In this document: piece by piece, positions 35,528-46,501 of the stretch
Layout: each line of letters opens with the position of its first letter
Numbering within the stretch: the stretch's first letter is position 1
NCBI RefSeq assembly: GCF_932294415.1
Contig: NC_065536.1
Location: 59,111,354 to 59,175,353 of the forward strand
Direction of reading: 5' to 3'
Length of the DNA stretch: 64,000 nucleotides
DNA from: Quercus robur
Lineage: Eukaryota > Streptophyta > Magnoliopsida > Fagales > Fagaceae
Program-made: the position numbers and the translations under genes
The notes under the pieces: generated by a model
What the model was told of the DNA's origin: nothing
Databases searched by the model: none
What the model saw: only the letters and a program-made list of their open reading frames with translations

Positions 35528-36265
35528 TCATCCGAGGATAGCATTGTAGGCAGACGAGCAGTCGACCACCAGGAATGTTACGTTCCTGGTGATTTGCTGG
35601 GGGTAATCGCCTACCGTTACCGACAACATGACCGTGCCCAAAGGGAATACCCAGCTTCCTCCGAAACCAACGAGTGGGGCGTTCGTCGGCATTAATCGCT
35701 CCTTGTCCACCCTCATTTGCTGGAACGCCGGATAATACAAGATGTCGGCTGAGCTGCCGTTGTCGACCAACACCCGATGCATGTTGTAGTCTCCTACCCG
35801 CATGCTGATGACGAGAGCATCGTCATGTGGATGGTGCAGGCGTCGTGCATCTTCTTCTAAGAACCCGATAATGGGGCCTTCTCTCCTTGCTATCTTCGGC
35901 ACTGTGTCCGTCAGCTGAACGCTTTGTACCATCCGGAGGTACGTTTTGTGAGCCTTTTTTGAAGACCCGGCTGCAGCTGTTCCTCCGATTATCATCCTTA
36001 TGTCCCCTATAGGGGGTCTTGGTCGCTCGTTCTCTCGCCGGGGGTGCTGTTCTTGTGGGGGTGGATCTGTTCTCTCCTTACTGACGAACTTTTGCAGCTT
36101 TCTTTGCCGGATAAGGGCTTCAATCTGCTGCTTCAAGTCGTAACAATCGGCTGTGTCGTGACCATGGTCACGGTGGAAGTGGCAATATTTGTCCTTAGAT
36201 CGTTTGTTGGGATCACACTTCAGCTTTCCAGGGAACGTCAGGGCCCCTTCGTCCTTAATTTGCAT
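35528..36265 (-). pseudogene. Gag zinc-knuckle region and aspartic protease
   Basis: A 245-codon open stretch. Near its start is the gag knuckle YCHFHRDHGHDTADC. Further on is the retroviral-type protease block VLVDNGSSADILYYPAF, in which the catalytic motif reads DNG instead of DTG/DSG, and a second hydrophobic flap region (YNAILG) at the end. It is one of the longest uninterrupted pieces of the element. Confidence 0.8.
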
Positions 36266-36271
36266 TAGGAC

Positions 36272-37374
36272 TTAGTCTATCGGGGCGGTTAACGGGGTGA
36301 AACTTGTGAATCTTCCCCCCATGGGTTTAGGGCGTCTCTCCTCCCTTCGGTCTCCTACCCTGCCTTTCTTCCGCCCCTGGTCCTGTCGGGTGTCTTCTTG
36401 CCTTTCTCTTTTCTTGGGCCTCTCTTCTCGGGCCAACAGCGCGTCTTCAGCGTTCATATATTTGGTAGCCCTGTAAAGCACCTCTGACATGGTCTTTGGG
36501 TCGTTTTTGTATAGGGAGAACAAAAACTTACCCCCTTTCAGTCCATTTGTGAATGCTGCTACAAGTATCTTGTTGTCGGCTTCGTCGATCGAGAGCGCCT
36601 CTTTATTGAAGTGTGATATGTAGGCCCTTAACGTCTCCTCCTCTCACTGCTTGATATTCATTAAACAAGCTGTGGACTTCTTATACCAATGTCCTCCGAT
36701 GAAGTGTGTAGTAAATTGAGCGCTTAGCTCCTTGAAGGTGTTGATGGAGTTGGGTGCTAGCCGGTTGAACCAAATCCTTGCTGCGCCCTTTAGGGTTGTA
36801 GGAAAGGCCCTGCACATAATCACATCTACTACTCCCTAAAGGTGCATCAGGGTCTTGAAGGTCTCTAGGTGATCTAGAGGGTCCTTGACCCCGTCATAAC
36901 TGTCGATATGTGGCATGCGGAACTTACTTGGTAGGGGGAAGGAGTTGACGGTTGTCGTAAATGGCGAGTCAGTCCTGTTGACAAGGTCATCAAGATCACT
37001 AGACACTCGTCCCTTGAGAGCATTCATCATCACTTCCATCTGTTCCTTTATCGCCTGCATCTCCGCAATGATGGGTGGCGGAGCCGTATCTGCAAGAGAA
37101 GGAAGGCTCGTGTCCCGTCGTTCTGGTCTGCTTGGGGCGTTGCTAGCTTGTGGTCCTTCTTGATTCCTCCTTTCAGCGCTGGTCCCTTCTTGATCTGCTC
37201 CTTGGTTATTGGGAGCCGCATTTTTCTGGTTCAGCTACTCTTCCAGGTCGTGGTTTTGTTTGGTGAGGCGCTCCACGGCTGTGGCGAACGTCCTGACCTG
37301 TCTCTCAAGAGCAGTCGTGGGGGCTTCTTCTTCTTGAACGTCGTTAGTGGTCGCCATTGAGCGAGTGATTACCA
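36272..37374 (-). pseudogene. Retrotransposon gag
   Basis: Gag starts at about 37374 (MVITRSMATTND). A coiled-coil-like ALERQVRTFATAVERLTKQN stretch and the conserved FRMPHIDSYDGVKDPLDHL and ARIWFNRL...FIGG core of plant gypsy gag follow. Stops at 37235, 36836, 36644 and 36272 break it. An Arg/Glu-rich segment precedes the zinc knuckle. Confidence 0.82.
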
Positions 37375-37432
37375 TGTAACTCTTTTGTTTAGGAAGCGAT
37401 AATGTGCTACGTTTCCCACAAACGACACCAAC

Positions 37433-37624
37433 TGATGATGCCGAAAATATCACCAATAGGTCACACAGCACTTGTGACTCAAAGTGAACCTGCACAACAA
37501 AATAACCGAAGACCTTAGAGAGCACCGGTGTGGTGCCGGCCAAATACTCTCCGAAGGTCAAGTTAGAATTATTCTCACAACTCTAAAGTGCTAGAGAGGG
37601 TAAATTATGCGTAAGGGAAAAGTA
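37433..37624 (-). repeat. Shared LTR (5' LTR of the element; 3' LTR of the truncated copy)
   Basis: Same 192-bp unit as 31825-32016. On its body side the minus strand continues GTTGGTGTCGTTTGTGGG, the likely primer-binding region. On the other side it joins the polypurine tract and integrase end of a second copy, so one LTR serves two element bodies. Confidence 0.75.
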
Positions 37625-38247
37625 CCTGCCCCTTTGGGCTTAAAAAGGCACGAGTAGATTGTAGCAAAAATAGTTGAAGAAAAACTAATAATTAAAAAAC
37701 TTAAAATAAACTGGTCAATTGGGGGATCGTTGCTGTTTGCCGTGTTACTACTACTGGTAGTATTTTCTCAAGTGCTCGGCATTCCATGGATGTGGCAGCT
37801 TCTTTCCGTCTATAGTCTCTAGGTGGTAGGTTCCTTTCCTTTGCCATGACGTAACTCGGTAAGGTCCTTCCCAATTGGGGCCGAGCTTTCCCTGTGTAGG
37901 GTCTCTAGTTGCACCCATGACCTTCTTGAGTACGAGGTCTCCTACTTGGAAGTCTCTGTGTCGGACCCGAGAATTGTAGTGTTTGACCATGCGATCTTGG
38001 TATCTAGCGAGCCTTTGTTCCGCCGTCGACCTAATCTCGTCTATCAGGTCCAGCTGTAGCCGCATTGCTTCGTCATTCCTGCTCTCGTCATGGTTGTGAA
38101 CCCTGTAACTTGTGAGCCCAACTTTGGCCGGGATGACCGCCTCGCTCCCGTACGTTAGTCGGAATGGTGTCTCTCCTGTTGGGGTCCTCGTCGTTGTCCT
38201 GTATGCTCATAGTATGCTCGGCAATTCTTCAGGCCATATGCCTTTTG
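37625..38247 (-). pseudogene. Truncated second copy: integrase C-terminal region
   Basis: This segment repeats 32017-32639 almost base for base and encodes the integrase C-terminus intact over 104 codons (37751-38065), ending in HLRKYYQ. Homology stops abruptly at 38247 inside the integrase gene, where unrelated repeat DNA starts. Confidence 0.85.
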
Positions 38248-38460
38248 TGTGGCTGAGTGGTACACCATGCCTTGCTCCAAGGGCTTATAAGGCATGCGTG
38301 GGGCGCTTCTCTAACCGATGTGGGACTAAGGGTGTCAAGCCTCAAAAGAGGTGAAAATCCCAAAGACCACACTCGGGGACGAGGACAAATCCTTGCGGGC
38401 TTGGCTCCCCAAAGAGGACAATGAGCCGAGTGTGCGGGGAAAAAACCCCCCACAATGTCC
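38248..38460. repeat. Dispersed-repeat-like segment with snRNA-promoter motifs
   Basis: On the minus strand, GTCCCACATCG (38316-38326) matches the plant snRNA upstream element RTCCCACATCG. A TATA-like CTTATAAG (38284-38291) follows 24 bp later, closer to the Pol III spacing than to the Pol II spacing of plant snRNA genes. On the plus strand TGGCTGAGTGG (38250-38260) fits a Pol III A box, with no B box. CACACTCGG and CCGAGTGTG near 38375 and 38432 form an inverted pair. No snRNA body is recognisable. Confidence 0.45.
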
Positions 38461-38530
38461 TTTACTGACTCTTATACCTATATTAGTTATTCAAATAGGA
38501 TCGAGACTTAATTCTCAGGATAGTTACCAA

Positions 38531-38639
38531 GAATCTTGTAACTCAATTAGTATCCCATAATGTTTCTAACAAGAATGTTTAAGATTCAAATCCTCTATTC
38601 CTAATGTAGCTATTGAATTAAAAAAAAAAAAAAAAAAAA
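38531..38639 (+). mobile_element. SINE-like element with poly-A tail
   Basis: Begins GAATCTTGTAACTCAATTAG, has a B-box-like AGATTCAAATCC, then GTAGCTATTGAATT and about 20 A residues. The copy at 42649-42751 has the same order of motifs. No clear target duplication. Confidence 0.55.
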
Positions 38640-38743
38640 TCTTATGACAGTTTCATTTTCAATGTCAATCCTCCAATAAGAAGTAGAAGGTGAAAATATT
38701 TTGTTAACTTATTTTATATTTAGCTTCTACTTCATAACCATTG

Positions 38744-38826
38744 TCTTTGTTATTGTAATATAATGAATTTAGTTACAAGTAATTTTTTCTTTGTTATTGT
38801 AATATAATGAGTTTAGTTAACAAGTA
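38744..38826. repeat. 44-bp-period tandem duplication
   Basis: 38744-38781 and 38788-38826 share TCTTTGTTATTGTAATATAA and continue into TTTAGTTA(A)CAAGTA with one substitution and one indel. Confidence 0.85.
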
Positions 38827-38829
38827 CAA

Positions 38830-40724
38830 TTTCAAATAAATTATATGAAAATTGAGTTCTTATAAAATATATCAATAGTTTTTTTAGAACATGATATATA
38901 TATATATATTTTTTAAGTTTATACTTGAATTAATAATCTTTTTTTGTAAATTTTAAGCTAACTAGTAGAAGCTAGTAGACAATAAAAATTGAATTAGTTT
39001 CAAATAGGTTGAAATTAGTTTCAAATAGTTTGGAAGTATTTTTAAATGAGCTTGAAGTTGTTTTAAATTAGAGAGACACTTCACACTAGGCACAGAATTA
39101 ATAGAGAGTGTAAAATCTAATTAGAATGGTACATGATCGATGATAGTTGATACAAAATTAGAATGCAATTACAATTTAATTTAAATTTGTTATTGATGAG
39201 TGGTCTCCACTCTCCACTTTAAAATATATAAATATTTTTATATAGACTGCACAACAATATACAAGCTTACAGTTAACGGCAAAATGTGTCATATTCATTT
39301 TTGTCCTCATCAATATAGATGTCAATGATGGTGGCGTTACCTATGATGATGAGTGATGACAATGTAGATGAAGATAAGTAGATGATAAAATTAATGATTA
39401 GTTAAATGATGCAATATTGACAATGATGATTGTGGTGATGAAACTTCATTACTTTTTGGTTTCTGCCAATTTTTACAATGGGAAAATGGTTAGCTACCTG
39501 AAATTCGCATACACACCCTTTTGAGTTATACTTAGTTCATAGTTGTCAACTAGCTTGTTACATACCCATGCCTTGTTGGTAAGTGATAAACCTTTTGCTT
39601 CCTGTAAACTAAAGCAACACATATGCACAATATTGAAACAAAAGGATAAAGCAATAAATCAAAACACAATTATATAATTCACTCACAATAAAGCCTGTAG
39701 CTCAAAACCCCACTCTCCCATCTTATGAATGCCAATACCAATACTAAGCTTCACCTTTTAGACATCAAAAAAGTATGTTATTATTTTAGTTTCTCAAATT
39801 AAAATAGATGATGTCGATAAGATTGTGATTTTTAGTAGTAAGGTCGGATTCTCTCTTTTATATATATATATATATATATATAAAACATGGGACTGAATAC
39901 CCCATTTATTGCAATACTATAGTCACAAGTATTTGCCAGGTTAGTTTATTATACCTTTCACCATAGTTATATCGCTTTGCCTCTTATTCAAAATTTCATG
40001 AGGAGTTATCATAATGTTTGGCATTGGATTCTAGCACATGGCCGGTCAGGCCACTGAAGTTGGCCCCCCCAAATGCTTAATTAAGAAATATTTGTTCAAA
40101 AGAACTTTTATAAGGGGATCGAGTTCAGTTTTTAAAATCGACATGCACCTTTAACAAACCATATTAGAAACTTTTTAGCAAAGTCCCACCCAAACCCCTC
40201 TTTTTCTTCTGAAACGTACATAATAAGTAACAAAATGCAATTGATCAATGCCCAAATGTGAACTTTTCTAAACTCCAATGCATATCTTGCCCAACTGTTT
40301 TTGGGACAAAATGTGTTTGGTTCTTTTACTTGGCAACTTCTTCCACCAAGATATTTTTAGTTGGTGCTATCTAGATGTCTAACTAACAGACCCACCTACA
40401 CTTCCCTTGGCCAATACTCTTCACATTTGTGACTTGGGGAAATTTGGATAGCACAGAATAACCTCATCTTCAAGCAGATCATTACATATTTACATTACTA
40501 AATCATACCATATTCACGAGAGTTACTAACATGGACTGAAATACTATCACATGACTTATATGCAATCACAAGAACCACAACATGCCACTCTAGTTGTCTT
40601 TACTTGGCAAGATCGAACATATATGAAATAGTAAGGACTTGGTTCAAGTGCACTGGACTCAAACTTTGTCTAAAATGTAAAACTAAACACTTATGACAAT
40701 ATTGCCTAAGGTAACGCTGACCCG
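38830..40724. other. Intergenic DNA
   Basis: AT-rich. It includes a GATGAT-rich patch (39315-39440) and (TA)n near 39857-39882. No gene or bounded element is recognised. Confidence 0.45.
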
Positions 40725-41065
40725 GTTGGAGATGGAGACCTAATCCATGACCATTTAGGAAACTGGTTGAGAGGTTTCTCTCTTAATATAGGCCTTATAA
40801 CGAACATTGAAACAAGAGTACGTAGGATTGGCTTTTAAATGGGATAAGGGTTTTAGAGACATTATTCTCGAGGTGGATTCCCTTTCAGTATTTACATGAT
40901 GAGCTAACGACTCCACCATGGGCATCTATGTGCTTATCTTTCATTGAAGAAACCTGCTCACTAGAGAATGGCGAGGAGAGTTCAGGCATGTCTACCAAGA
41001 AGCTAACTTTTGTGCAGACTAACTAGCATTGAAGGGAGGCGGACAAGAAGTATGGAATTAGGAAT
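40725..41065 (+). pseudogene. RNase-H-like (RVT_3) domain of a LINE, with stops
   Basis: One frame reads VGDGDLIHDHLGNWLRGFSL, then FRDIILEVDSLSVF, then LLTREWRGEFRHVYQEANFC followed by AD and LALKG. These are the strands and the D-E-D-type acidic positions of the RNase-H-like domain that ends many plant non-LTR polyproteins. At least four in-frame stops show it is dead. No reverse-transcriptase sequence is seen upstream. Confidence 0.75.
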
Positions 41066-41069
41066 ATGT

Positions 41070-42648
41070 TGAGCCTCCAACTTTAATTATACCTTATCTT
41101 TTGTGAGATGTCATGCACAAAAAATCCCTAAGACCTACTTAAATAGTATTGTGATGTGAATAATACTAACTTCCTATAAAAAATATATTGCAGGAGATTG
41201 AAGAGAAACCTTTTCAATGTCACATATAATCATATATAGTGTACACTGTTCATGGTAATAATAATATTCATGATTTCTACCGCTCTACACTTTTTCTCAC
41301 AAAAAGGCGAAGGATAAAGAAGAATCCCGTTTATCCTGTCTTTCTAACTTTAATTTTTCCTTTTTTATGGCTAAATTTTCTACTTTTATGTTTGACCCTA
41401 AGTAATAAAGTTAGTACTTTCATTGGACTTGTCCAATTTTTAAAGGTTCCACCTCTCATCTATATTAAAAAGCCTATCAGGGTAAGTCTTGTGGCCAATT
41501 ACAAGGCACATAATTCCACCACTAAAGAGTGCTTCTGTCATTTCATCGATAAACATTAAAGCGATCGACCCCAAAAGAACACAAAAGAGCTGCAGCCTTC
41601 TTTACAGCTGAGTGGAGGCATGCATTGCCCCTGGGAGATTTGGTTCCATGTTTTAATGGGAAACCCAAGTAATAGTTAGACACTGATCAGGCTGTGTGTA
41701 TCCTAGTTTGTTTTAGACAGTAGGGGAGGGTAATGTGAGATTTCATCCACAGACATCAGACACTATAAATATTATATCATTATTATTGGACTTTCACTCA
41801 AATATGTATGTGTTCTAATTATAATTTTTTTTCCTCTTTTGATAATTTTGTTCCAATTATAATTTAATTGATAAAATCTTTAATTATAGAATAATATACT
41901 AGAATTTAAATCCCATTAATACAAAAATGAGTTAGTGCCTTAATCAGATGGTAAAGATCAATTAATGATATGACTTCTTATCTTTTTTAGAGAAACTAAT
42001 TATAAACTTAAATAGAAATATACATCACCCACTTAAACAATAAAAAATCAAAGAGTATGTCTTCCAAACAAACATTAACATTTTAACAAGACCATGGACC
42101 ATCAATCTAGCCACTCTATTCTTTTTTTCTTTTTTTGCACAAAGGCAACTCTAGAAACGACAATTTGTCAAAAACAACTGAATCTCTTCAATCAATGACC
42201 ATATAGAACACTTTCTAAAAAAATAAAAATAAAAGACCATCTATAACTGTTGGGCAATGACCGCATTACAGGTGAGTTTGGTATCAGCTTTAAACTTTTA
42301 TGTATAATTTTTTTAAAACCTCAATTTTTCATATTTTTTTAAAGTACAAGTATATTTTAATATACTTTCATTAAAAAGTTTTCAGCAAAAAGCTAGATAA
42401 GCTATTCCTAAACGAACACATAGCTTTCTCATTTTAATTGAATATTCTCAATATCTTTAATTTTTTTTTTTTTTGGTAAATAAATGACTTTCATGAAAAA
42501 CTAAGCAGCAGACAAGGAGTTTAAGTTTGAATATTCTCAAGGAGTTTAATTATTTCTTTAATTAGAAACTATGGATTTTGAGTTTGGTTCGCTAGTGAAG
42601 AAAACTGTTTAGGAAATCTTGAACATAAAAATTGGTCCTCTTGAGTCA
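41070..42648. other. Intergenic DNA
   Basis: AT-rich. The plus-strand frame at 41239-41559 (106 codons) has no recognisable domain and biased composition. No gene is supported. Confidence 0.4.
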
Positions 42649-42751
42649 TGAATCTTGTAATTTAGTGACATTATATGGTCTCCTTTATAAAGAGAAGCAA
42701 AGTTTGAATCCCTTTTTACTTATTGTAACAATTGAATTATAAAAAGAAAAA
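42649..42751 (+). mobile_element. SINE-like element, second copy
   Basis: Shares with 38531-38639 the start GAATCTTGTAA, a B-box-like AGTTTGAATCCC and a 3' part TAACAATTGAATTATAAAAA. It is diverged elsewhere. Confidence 0.5.
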
Positions 42752-43209
42752 TTTGATGACATGCGGAATTGATGACATTCTCGTGAAAACATAAAGACAG
42801 ACTGAAGTTTCATATTCAAAGTGAAGAAATTGTGCACGCTATATGTCCTTCAACTTTGAAATAATACTAAAAACCTGCACCATAATCTGCAGGTAGCTTG
42901 GTACCATTGACATTTACTACCAAAGACGCTGAACAATGCTACAAAGGTCTGAAAACGTTTGAATACCCCAAGAAAAATCACTTTTAAGTAGATATTTTTC
43001 TGCCCAAGATCAACTGATCAATACTCCATTATGCATGTAAAGCAACATGCATGAAGCCACTGGAACTTTCATAGGGCATCAAAGAAACCCTTACAGAAGA
43101 CCATAAAGGAATACTTTAATATGTTAGCTAGTTACAACAAGCTCTCTCTCTTGCCTGATAAAGCTCTCTTCATCCTTAATGTGTGTTTATAATTTTAGTT
43201 TTGCGCATT

Positions 43210-43438
43210 TGTGAAAATAAACCCACTTACACAAGATTACAGAAGGGAGAAAAAAAAAATTAGACAAAGAGAATTGACGTGGTTCTCAGTATGCCTATAT
43301 TCATAAGCAGTGATAGAATAAGTTCCACTATAAAATAAGGAGATTACAATATATAGTAATACAATAGGACTCCCACAAGACCCAAATCCAAATGCACACT
43401 TGACTGTACACGTGTATTCTAACAATAGTACCACAATA
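43210..43438 (-). mobile_element. Solo LTR (229 bp, copia-like) with 5-bp TSD
   Basis: The segment runs from TGTGAAAATAAACCC to CCACAATA on the plus strand and is flanked by GCATT at 43205-43209 and 43439-43443. On the minus strand it starts TATTGTGG (TG changed to TA) and ends TTTTCACA. It contains GAACCACGT and a poly-T/CTTCTGTAATC 3' part, as in copia LTRs. Confidence 0.6.
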
Positions 43439-43443
43439 GCATT

Positions 43444-44387
43444 GTCACATAAAATTTCATGTATACACCATTAAATGGAATTGGAACTAAGAAATTTTTT
43501 GGATAGGACCAAACCATGAGCTTTTTAGAAACCATCTGGAACATGCCAAGTATGCAGAGTTTACGAGCAATTTGTACGAAGCAAGTGGGATTGTCCTCTC
43601 CATATTATTGGTCATTTAAAAACTTTCAGGTGAAGGTTTTTCAAGTTCTCATCGTCATGATTATGATTCCATTTTCTGGGGCAAACAGAAAAGTCATCAA
43701 CTTTGGAATCAAATTTAATTTATTTGCAAATTGGAGCCAAGCCATACAGACTCGACGGCCACCTATGTTGGGCTCCACACCCAATTTTCTTCTTCAACCT
43801 TCCAACTTTTGGGCAGCTGCAAGAATTGTCAAAGGTTTCAACTTTCAAAGTTCAAGTTTTCACTCGTTTGGGAAGCCATATTTCCTAAGTAAATTGACTT
43901 CTCAAAATACTACCCAACCACCTTTAGCCACGTGCTAGGCTCATGAGCATCAACCCATGCAATCAAGATATAGAATTTTGCATGATTTATCTAAGTCTTG
44001 TTGAACTTTCAAAATATTTTATTCGAACCTTAAAGTTTTTAAAAAGAAAAGTTTCGTTTAAGCCTTATAGTGTCAAATCATTTTGAAATCATTTTGAATA
44101 TAAGAGTTTTGGATAAGTTCCATTTAGACTTTAAAATTTGAAATAAATTTTATTTAAACCATCTAATCACATGATTTTTAACGGAGTTTACCAAAAAAAA
44201 AGTGATAGAGGGTTTAAATGAAATGTTTTTAGAAATGTTGAGTTTTTAATGAAACTTTTTGAAAATCTAATGTTTAAATGAAGCATAAAATCAAAATTTT
44301 GAGGTTTAAAAAGTAATTTATCCTAAATTTTTTCACAATACTTTTGCCACGTATTGTGGTAGAATGTTATGATTAAAACAAGTTCAT
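43444..44387. other. Intergenic DNA with one unassigned open frame
   Basis: The plus-strand 140-codon frame at 43516-43938 has no domain I recognise, and nothing around it suggests a gene. The rest is AT-rich. Confidence 0.35.
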
Positions 44388-44666
44388 TCAAGAACTTGAA
44401 ATAATGGTTACATCAGAATTTATAATAGATTCTACAATACTAGGGGTTTCTTCCATCCATGTAATGAAGCCGTCAATGAATTGAGCATATTGGATGAATC
44501 CAAGAGCTGCCTTGTTACCCTCCTGTTTGGTATGAGAGATCTCAGCACATCTCATATATAGTAGATGCTTTAATGTCCACGCAATGATATTGTCAATAGT
44601 TATTGGAGTCACGCTTTCTCCTTGTAAAATCGAGCATTCCAATAGAGAGTCAATTGACCGAAACAA
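44388..44666 (-). pseudogene. C-terminal RNase-H-like (RVT_3) fragment
   Basis: A single 92-codon frame contains ITIDNIIAWTLKHLLYMRCA, then ISHTKQEGNKAALGF, then FITWMEETPSIVESIINSDV. This is the last helix-strand pair, the REGN-type segment (here QEGN) and the C-terminal extension common in plant RNase-H-like domains. No N-terminal catalytic strand is present, so it is a fragment although it has no stop. Confidence 0.65.
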
Positions 44667-44798
44667 TATTATCTTTCCATATATAAATTACTGATAGACT
44701 AACACTATTTTTATTATAAAGTACTAATAATAATGGATTACGTCAAGAATTATGAAAATATTTTTGTGTAATATGACTTTTATTGTTTTCCTAATCCT

Positions 44799-44855
44799 AA
44801 TTAGTCTTGGAAGGTGATTATCAAAAAAAAAAAAAAACAATTAGTCTTGGAAGGT
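44799..44855. repeat. 17-bp direct repeat flanking an A-rich tract
   Basis: AATTAGTCTTGGAAGGT occurs at 44799-44815 and 44839-44855. Between the copies are GATTATC and 15 A residues. It looks like a target duplication around a nearly empty retro-insertion, or a slippage product. Confidence 0.7.
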
Positions 44856-45125
44856 AAGGGATGGGACCTATCCAAGAACAAAGGGGAGGAATTTGCGGTG
44901 CAAACTAGAATGTTTGGTTAAAGTTAGGAAAATGATATTTTTTGAGAAATAAAGTACGTACCATAATTAAAGTCAAACCACTAGTTGACTTTAGTCCTTT
45001 CCACAGTTTCTTTCTTCTTTGTCGGCTTATGGAAAATGCAAATATCCCTTATCTTCAGATTGTTGTCTTTTTCCAGCCCCACAAACTCAAATTCTGATTA
45101 CAGATAATTACGAAAGTACGAAAGG

Positions 45126-45153
45126 AGGCCCAAATTGCCTCCAATTTGGGCCT
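45126..45153. repeat. Perfect 12-bp inverted repeat (hairpin)
   Basis: Arms AGGCCCAAATTG and CAATTTGGGCCT are separated by 4 bp. The arms contain GGCCCA/TGGGCC, a TCP-type site-II motif found in plant promoters. No adjacent gene or U tract supports a terminator. Confidence 0.85.
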
Positions 45154-45825
45154 TAGGTTGGCCCGTCTTGGAAAATTATGTTATGTCCCAGTTATCCGTG
45201 AAGTCATGATTGCAATTTATTTTTTTATTTTCACCATTTCCGCCTTTCCGGGGACATTGAGAATTTTTTAATTTTCTCCAATTTCGCGGAGAATTAGGGA
45301 AAACTTTCAAATTTTTGTCTCCGGGAAATAGTATAGTTTAGTATTGATTGTATGTTCTGATTTGTATACGTTCATAATTAAACATTTGTATTAGCCAAAA
45401 GCAGGATGGAGTTAGAACTTAGAGTTAGGGGTAGCTTTATTATCAAATGTGTGCTGCGGTTTAGCCACTGAAGTTTTTTTGTTTTTGTTTTTATGTATCT
45501 TTGATGTGTGCGCCTTCTGCTAATAAGGAAAAAATTATTTTGTTTAATTTTTTTTAAGGATTAGGTTATGTTTTGGGTAAAATTGATTGATTGGACTTAA
45601 CTTTTTTTAACTTTATTATTGGTAATTTTTGTTGTTAGGCTAATTATTTTGAGCTTGTATAATTTTTTTAATTTTAATTTTTTAAATTTTAGATCTATAG
45701 ATTTTTTTATGATCTTTAAAAAGAGGAAAAATGCTGGGTTACAAACTTTTTTTCAAGTTACTAATGTGGTGAATGATTGTTAGTAAGTAAAAAAAATGGC
45801 GTAAGTGGTGGATTCAAATGCGAAT

Positions 45826-46496
45826 TGTAAGGACACGATTCGTAACGAACCGTAATAGTGTTGGGTTCGCACGTAAAAAGACCCAAACAATATCATTTGT
45901 AGAGCGTGGGTTTGAAAGGCTAGGCCTCAGTCACCAGACGGCGGGTTTCTCGTGGTGTTCATACATAGTTAAGTCGTTTTCGCCTTAGGAGTCTTTCTCC
46001 TGGAGGCGGGCTGGGAGGCTCTGGTTTTTGGCCATTTTTCCCAGCCACTTCTATGAATTGCTTACTTTTCCTTTTATACTAGCCTGTGTTTTTTATCTTT
46101 CGTCCATGTGTAGGATCGACATTCCAAGACTGATACTTGTCCCATCAGCTTATACCCAGAGTGGTTGGGGGTGGTTGTAAAAGCTGGAGAGTATGGCTCT
46201 GTCAGATGCAGAGTATTGAATGGCAGTAAGGGCAGCTTTCCCTGGTCGTTATTCTTCCCAGCATACCCTTTTCTATTGGCACAGATATTTTAGATTTTTT
46301 TTCAAGTTGTTTCTATACCATTTTTGCCCTTTCTTCTTGTGAAATCTCGGACATGCCGAGGACTGAATCGTCCTCGGCTGTGTCCCAAGGCTATTTCGTA
46401 CTTGTATTGCCGAGCCTGGGCTATAACCTTCCTCGGCTTGGGCCTTTGGACCCCAACGAATAAATGGGTCTGGCCCACGAATTATTGGGCCCCACA
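45826..46496. mobile_element. Solo LTR (671 bp) with perfect 5-bp TSD
   Basis: Starts TGTAAGGACACGATTCG and ends GGGCCCCACA (TG...CA). It is flanked by CGAAT at 45821-45825 and 46497-46501. The interior is GC-richer than its surroundings, with CCTCGGC/GCCGAGG motifs. The first 85 bp are closely matched by 63849-63933, the start of another copy. No internal domains are present. Confidence 0.9.
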
Positions 46497-46501
46497 CGAA
46501 T

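Larger units (their letters stand above)
31825..37624 (-). mobile_element. Decayed Ty3/gypsy LTR retrotransposon with dual RNase H
   Basis: On the minus strand the order is 5' LTR (37433-37624), primer-binding region, gag, protease, reverse transcriptase, two RNase H modules, integrase and 3' LTR (31825-32016). PR-RT-RH-IN order defines Ty3/gypsy. The extra RNase H with TTNNEAEYEA suggests the Tat-type lineage. The coding region carries at least 12 in-frame stops (near 37235, 36836, 36644, 36272, 35528, 35057, 34745, 34676, 34643, 33814, 33037 and 32263) and about two frameshifts (near 34100 and 33846). It cannot encode its own proteins. The region is clearly more GC-rich than its surroundings. 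Confidence 0.9.

Noticed and set aside
38250-38260. A tRNA gene (perfect A-box match)
   Set aside because: No B box (GGTTCGANTCC) at tRNA spacing and no cloverleaf could be drawn.
43516-43938. A 140-codon plus-strand gene
   Set aside because: No recognisable domain, no promoter or splice context, and a second overlapping frame is open in part of it.
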